This document shows, piece after piece, positions 61,845 through 64,000 of a DNA stretch of 64,000 nucleotides (positions within the stretch are counted from its first letter, which is position 1; every line of letters starts with the position of its first letter). The stretch is from Bradyrhizobium sp. dw_411 (lineage in GTDB: Bacteria; Pseudomonadota; Alphaproteobacteria; Rhizobiales; Xanthobacteraceae): the NCBI RefSeq assembly GCF_018449695.1, contig NZ_JAAVUY010000022.1, positions 56,279 to 120,278 on the forward strand, in the 5' to 3' direction. Position numbers and translations under genes: made by a program. Under the pieces are notes generated by a model. It made no database searches. It was not told the DNA's origin and worked only from the letters and a program-made list of their open reading frames with translations.

Positions 61845-62807
61845 CTACCGTCCCCGCGCCGAGGATGGCGTCAAACCAAAGCGGCGGCGGAAGCAGCGAT
61901 TAAAATAGGACAGATCGTTGAAGCCGCAATCGAGCGCGATGTCGCTGATCCGGCGCTCTCCCGCATGCGCCAGCAACTGCGCCGCCTTGCGCAGCCGCAG
62001 TTCGGTCAGCCGCATGGTGAAACTCGCACCGGCCTCATACAGCAGTTCGTTGACATAACGTTCCGAAAGACCCGCAGCCGCGGCGAGCTCCTGCGCGGAA
62101 AAATCCGGCTCGGCGAAACGCGCTTCCAGAATCGTCAGCACCGCCTTCAGCCTGACGGCGCGCAGGCCCCGGCGCTGGGCCGCCACGGCGACATCGCCCT
62201 GGGCGCCGAGGCCGATCGCGGCGAGATCGGTGAGATGCGCGCCGATCGCCATTCCCGCTTCCGCGACCACGTCGGGATGCTCCAAAAGCAGATCGCTGTA
62301 ATCCAGCGCCAGTGACAACGCCCCGCCCGGCTCCAACTCGCGGGCAACCTTGGCTTCGATGTCGGGGACCAACGCCCGCATCGTCATGGCAGGCAAATGC
62401 ACATTGGTGAAGCGCTTGTGGTTTCCACCATCGGCGCTGAAGAACGGTTCGTCGAGCTTGAGCAGTACCAGCGCGCCCGGCCGCATGGTGAATTCGCGGT
62501 TGCGATGAACCACCCGCGCCTCACGCGTGCCGCTGTTGCGCGCGAGGCAATAGCGGTCATCGTTGGTCGCCAGCACCTGACGGCGTTCGCGCCGTATCGT
62601 GGTGAAGGTGCCGTCGCAGCGGCCAAGCATGGTCGTTCCGATATGGATCGAATTCATCGCAGCCTGGAACGGCACATCGGGGGCCGGATCGAGCTCACCG
62701 GTATTGGAAAAATGCTCGAACAGTTCTGCGAACTGGATAAAACGCTGCCGGTCGTCAAGGCCCTCCGGCAGCATGTCGGTCGACAGCGTTTTCGTGACTA
62801 CGGACAT
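61845..62807 (-). CDS. AraC family transcriptional regulator
   Basis: 320 aa. N-terminal ~200 residues are an AraC-binding-like cupin region (REFTMRPGALVLLKLDEPFF), then two helix-turn-helix units (FSAQELAAAAGLSERYVNEL and ISDIALDCGFNDLSYFNRCF) ending GLTPSSARGR. Start at 62807 chosen; 88 in-frame codons upstream are not protein-like. Divergent from the small secreted peptide gene at 63075 with 267 bases between, so that gene is a possible target. Confidence 0.87.
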   Translation of the reverse strand: MSVVTKTLSTDMLPEGLDDRQRFIQFAELFEHFSNTGELDPAPDVPFQAAMNSIHIGTTMLGRCDGTFTTIRRERRQVLATNDDRYCLARNSGTREARVVHRNREFTMRPGALVLLKLDEPFFSADGGNHKRFTNVHLPAMTMRALVPDIEAKVARELEPGGALSLALDYSDLLLEHPDVVAEAGMAIGAHLTDLAAIGLGAQGDVAVAAQRRGLRAVRLKAVLTILEARFAEPDFSAQELAAAAGLSERYVNELLYEAGASFTMRLTELRLRKAAQLLAHAGERRISDIALDCGFNDLSYFNRCFRRRFGLTPSSARGR

Positions 62808-63017
62808 TTCGTGACCACGGACATGGAGACCTGGGCGATGCGGCGACCTGCCGATTTGAACGCGGCACGAATGCGGCGAACCTACCAACACTGCGCTGTG
62901 ATGGGAATAGCGCCCGACAGTCCGTATCCGGCTACTCCGACGCCCGCCAGTCCAAGACGGTTGAAGCAACGCGTCGATACAACGACGCGCCACCGGCAGA
63001 TTCGCGTCAGGTACGGC

Positions 63018-63045
63018 CGTGCATTCTCCGACGCGGGAATGCACG
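63018..63045. promoter_or_regulatory. Inverted repeat upstream of the secreted-peptide gene
   Basis: CGTGCATTC, ten bases, GAATGCACG: nine-base perfect arms ending 16 bases before the AAAGGAGAA ribosome binding site. It could be an operator or a 5' leader hairpin. Confidence 0.4.
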
Positions 63046-63074
63046 CAACAAAATCTCTCAAAGGAGAACACGAC

Positions 63075-63344
63075 ATGAAGATCTCTTCCGCCCGCGCGAT
63101 GCTGCTCGGTGCCTTCCTCACGGGCTCGCTGATGAGCGCAGGTGTTATCAACGCGATGCCGCTAGCGCCCGTTGCGTCCGATGTGAATACCGACATCATC
63201 GCGGTGGCCGGAGGCTGCGGACCCGGCTTCCACCGCGGGCCCTACGGCGGTTGCCGGCAGAATTATGCGAACCCGGGTGCGCATGCCTGCCCGCGCGGCT
63301 TTCACATCGGCCCGGGCGGCGGCTGCCGTGGCAACGGCCGCTAA
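63075..63344 (+). CDS. Small secreted GCG_CRPN-like peptide with two Cys-GFH repeats
   Basis: 89 aa. Signal peptide residues 1-27 (SARAMLLGAFLTGSLMSAGV, cleavage near INA). The mature part has four Cys at 48, 60, 72 and 84, exactly 12 apart. Residues 48-60 and 72-84 both read C-x2-GFH-x-GP-x-GG-C. The first repeat matches the rhizobial GCG_CRPN prefix pattern (GCGPGFHRGPYGGC). AAGGAGAA precedes the ATG. Function unknown; disulfides or metal binding are likely. Confidence 0.82.
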   Translation: MKISSARAMLLGAFLTGSLMSAGVINAMPLAPVASDVNTDIIAVAGGCGPGFHRGPYGGCRQNYANPGAHACPRGFHIGPGGGCRGNGR

Positions 63345-63721
63345 GGCGCGATCCTAACTACAAGCAAGCCTGCGAGACGGGATCGCCTTGGCGCGGTCCC
63401 GGATCGTTTGGATGATAGCACCGTCGCCTGGCGAGCGCTTCCGGTCAGTCCTTAAGCGGGGATGCTCGCCACAGGCTCGAATCTGCGACTAATTTTTTCA
63501 CCTAAAAGCACCCTGAGCCGTTATCACGGCATCGTCTGGCGGTTCCAGAATTAACCCGCACCGCGTGTATTCAGCTTAACAAGCGAGTTTCGTTGCGGGT
63601 GGCACGCAAAAGGATTTAGCGTCCTCGCACCGGATATTGTCCCCATCCGGACCCAGCATGGCAAAGCCGCCGGGCGATCATACTACGCTCGGCGGCTTTG
63701 TTTTCCTTGAGGTCGCTTACG
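63345..63721. other. 377-base noncoding region with one hairpin
   Basis: No gene seen on either strand. It contains the hairpin at 63663-63699. Otherwise nothing recognised. Confidence 0.6.
63663..63699 (+). terminator. Possible rho-independent terminator or small-RNA end
   Basis: AAAGCCGCC and GGCGGCTTT enclose 19 bases with a short inner match, followed by GTTTTCC on the plus strand. There is no plus-strand gene for 300 bases upstream except the secreted peptide at 63075, so it may end that mRNA or a small RNA. Confidence 0.5.
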
Positions 63722-63907
63722 ATGATTGGCAGTCTCGTTAATCGCAGTCTACAACCGGCGCCCGAATGGGCCGAAGTCTGGCACATTTGGACGGTCATCA
63801 TTCCGCGTCGATCGATTACCGGCCGTCTCTTGCGCGGGAAGGTTTGGCGACGCTCTGACGGACGGCGCTGGATATACAAGAAGTTCGTCGAGTTTGACGC
63901 AACCTAA
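63722..63907 (+). CDS. Small conserved-looking hypothetical protein
   Basis: 61 aa, MIGSLVNRSLQPAPEWAEVW onward, with WHIWTVIIPRRSITGRLL and RRSDGRRWIYKKF. I recall similar ~60-residue proteins in Bradyrhizobium, but no function. Arg/Trp-rich, no signal peptide or membrane segment. Start at 63722 is preferred (TTGAGG upstream); an in-frame ATG lies at 63698. Confidence 0.55.
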   Translation: MIGSLVNRSLQPAPEWAEVWHIWTVIIPRRSITGRLLRGKVWRRSDGRRWIYKKFVEFDAT

Positions 63908-64000
63908 AAACCGCAAGCGAGTAAAACGCCGCAGATCGGCAGTTGATCAAGCTCGCCACCGGAAGGTGGGTAGCCTCCTTTGCTTATCCCACGCTCTAAG

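Noticed and set aside
63616..63879. 87-residue minus-strand open frame near the right edge
   Set aside because: It is antisense to the more protein-like plus-strand gene at 63722 and crosses the hairpin.

Overview
The window is a piece of an alphaproteobacterial chromosome, most likely Bradyrhizobium or a near relative (Nitrobacteraceae). The grounds are the high GC content, the gene order around the ribosomal operons, genes typical of the group (ATP12 chaperone, NIPSNAP, DUF2214 and DUF4260 proteins, a GCG_CRPN-type secreted peptide), and many short palindromic intergenic repeats of kinds common in that genus. I could run no search, so the genus is an inference.

Layout. (1) 1-21.5 kb is a mosaic of small housekeeping and accessory units: a membrane-anchored hypothetical protein behind a possible general-stress promoter; a PEP-mutase/isocitrate-lyase-like enzyme; a NIPSNAP gene divergent from an ArsR-type regulator that may have a leaderless mRNA; alpha/beta hydrolases; a Tat-exported His/Trp/Arg-rich peptide; a propionyl-CoA carboxylase beta subunit; a class D beta-lactamase next to a carboxymuconolactone-decarboxylase-like protein; a FliK-like/FlhB-like pair; an ATP12 chaperone; a gene broken by one in-frame amber codon; an amidohydrolase; the htrA-rarA-rluA group; a quinone-reductase-like dehydrogenase and an SDR. 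(2) 21.6-40.9 kb, minus strand, holds the fused str-S10-spc-alpha superoperon, rpsL-rpsG-fusA-tuf-rpsJ through rpoA-rplQ. It ends in a clear rho-independent terminator, and a candidate promoter lies about 400 nt upstream of rpsL. (3) 41.6-47.0 kb is a non-ribosomal insert between rpsL and rpoC: a flavin oxidoreductase, an ABC exporter with strongly acidic ends, and an amine-oxidase/methyltransferase fusion. (4) 47.2-60.7 kb, minus strand, holds secE-nusG-rplK-rplA, then an interposed 2-hydroxyacid dehydrogenase, then rplJ-rplL-rpoB-rpoC ending in a terminator. (5) 60.9-64 kb has an Omp25/31-like porin, an AraC regulator divergent from a cysteine-periodic secreted peptide, and a small hypothetical gene near the right edge.

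How it works together. Regions 2 and 4 supply 30 ribosomal proteins (S3, S5, S7, S8, S10-S14, S17, S19, L1-L6, L7/L12, L10, L11, L14-L18, L22-L24, L29, L30), the RNA polymerase alpha, beta and beta' subunits, elongation factors EF-Tu and EF-G, NusG, and SecY/SecE, all transcribed leftward. The most unusual points are the adenylate kinase with a histone-H1-like Lys/Ala tail, the three-gene flavin/ABC/methyltransferase insert, palindromic repeats lodged inside the ribosomal superoperon, the amber-interrupted gene, and two near-identical 12-residue cysteine repeats in a small exported peptide.
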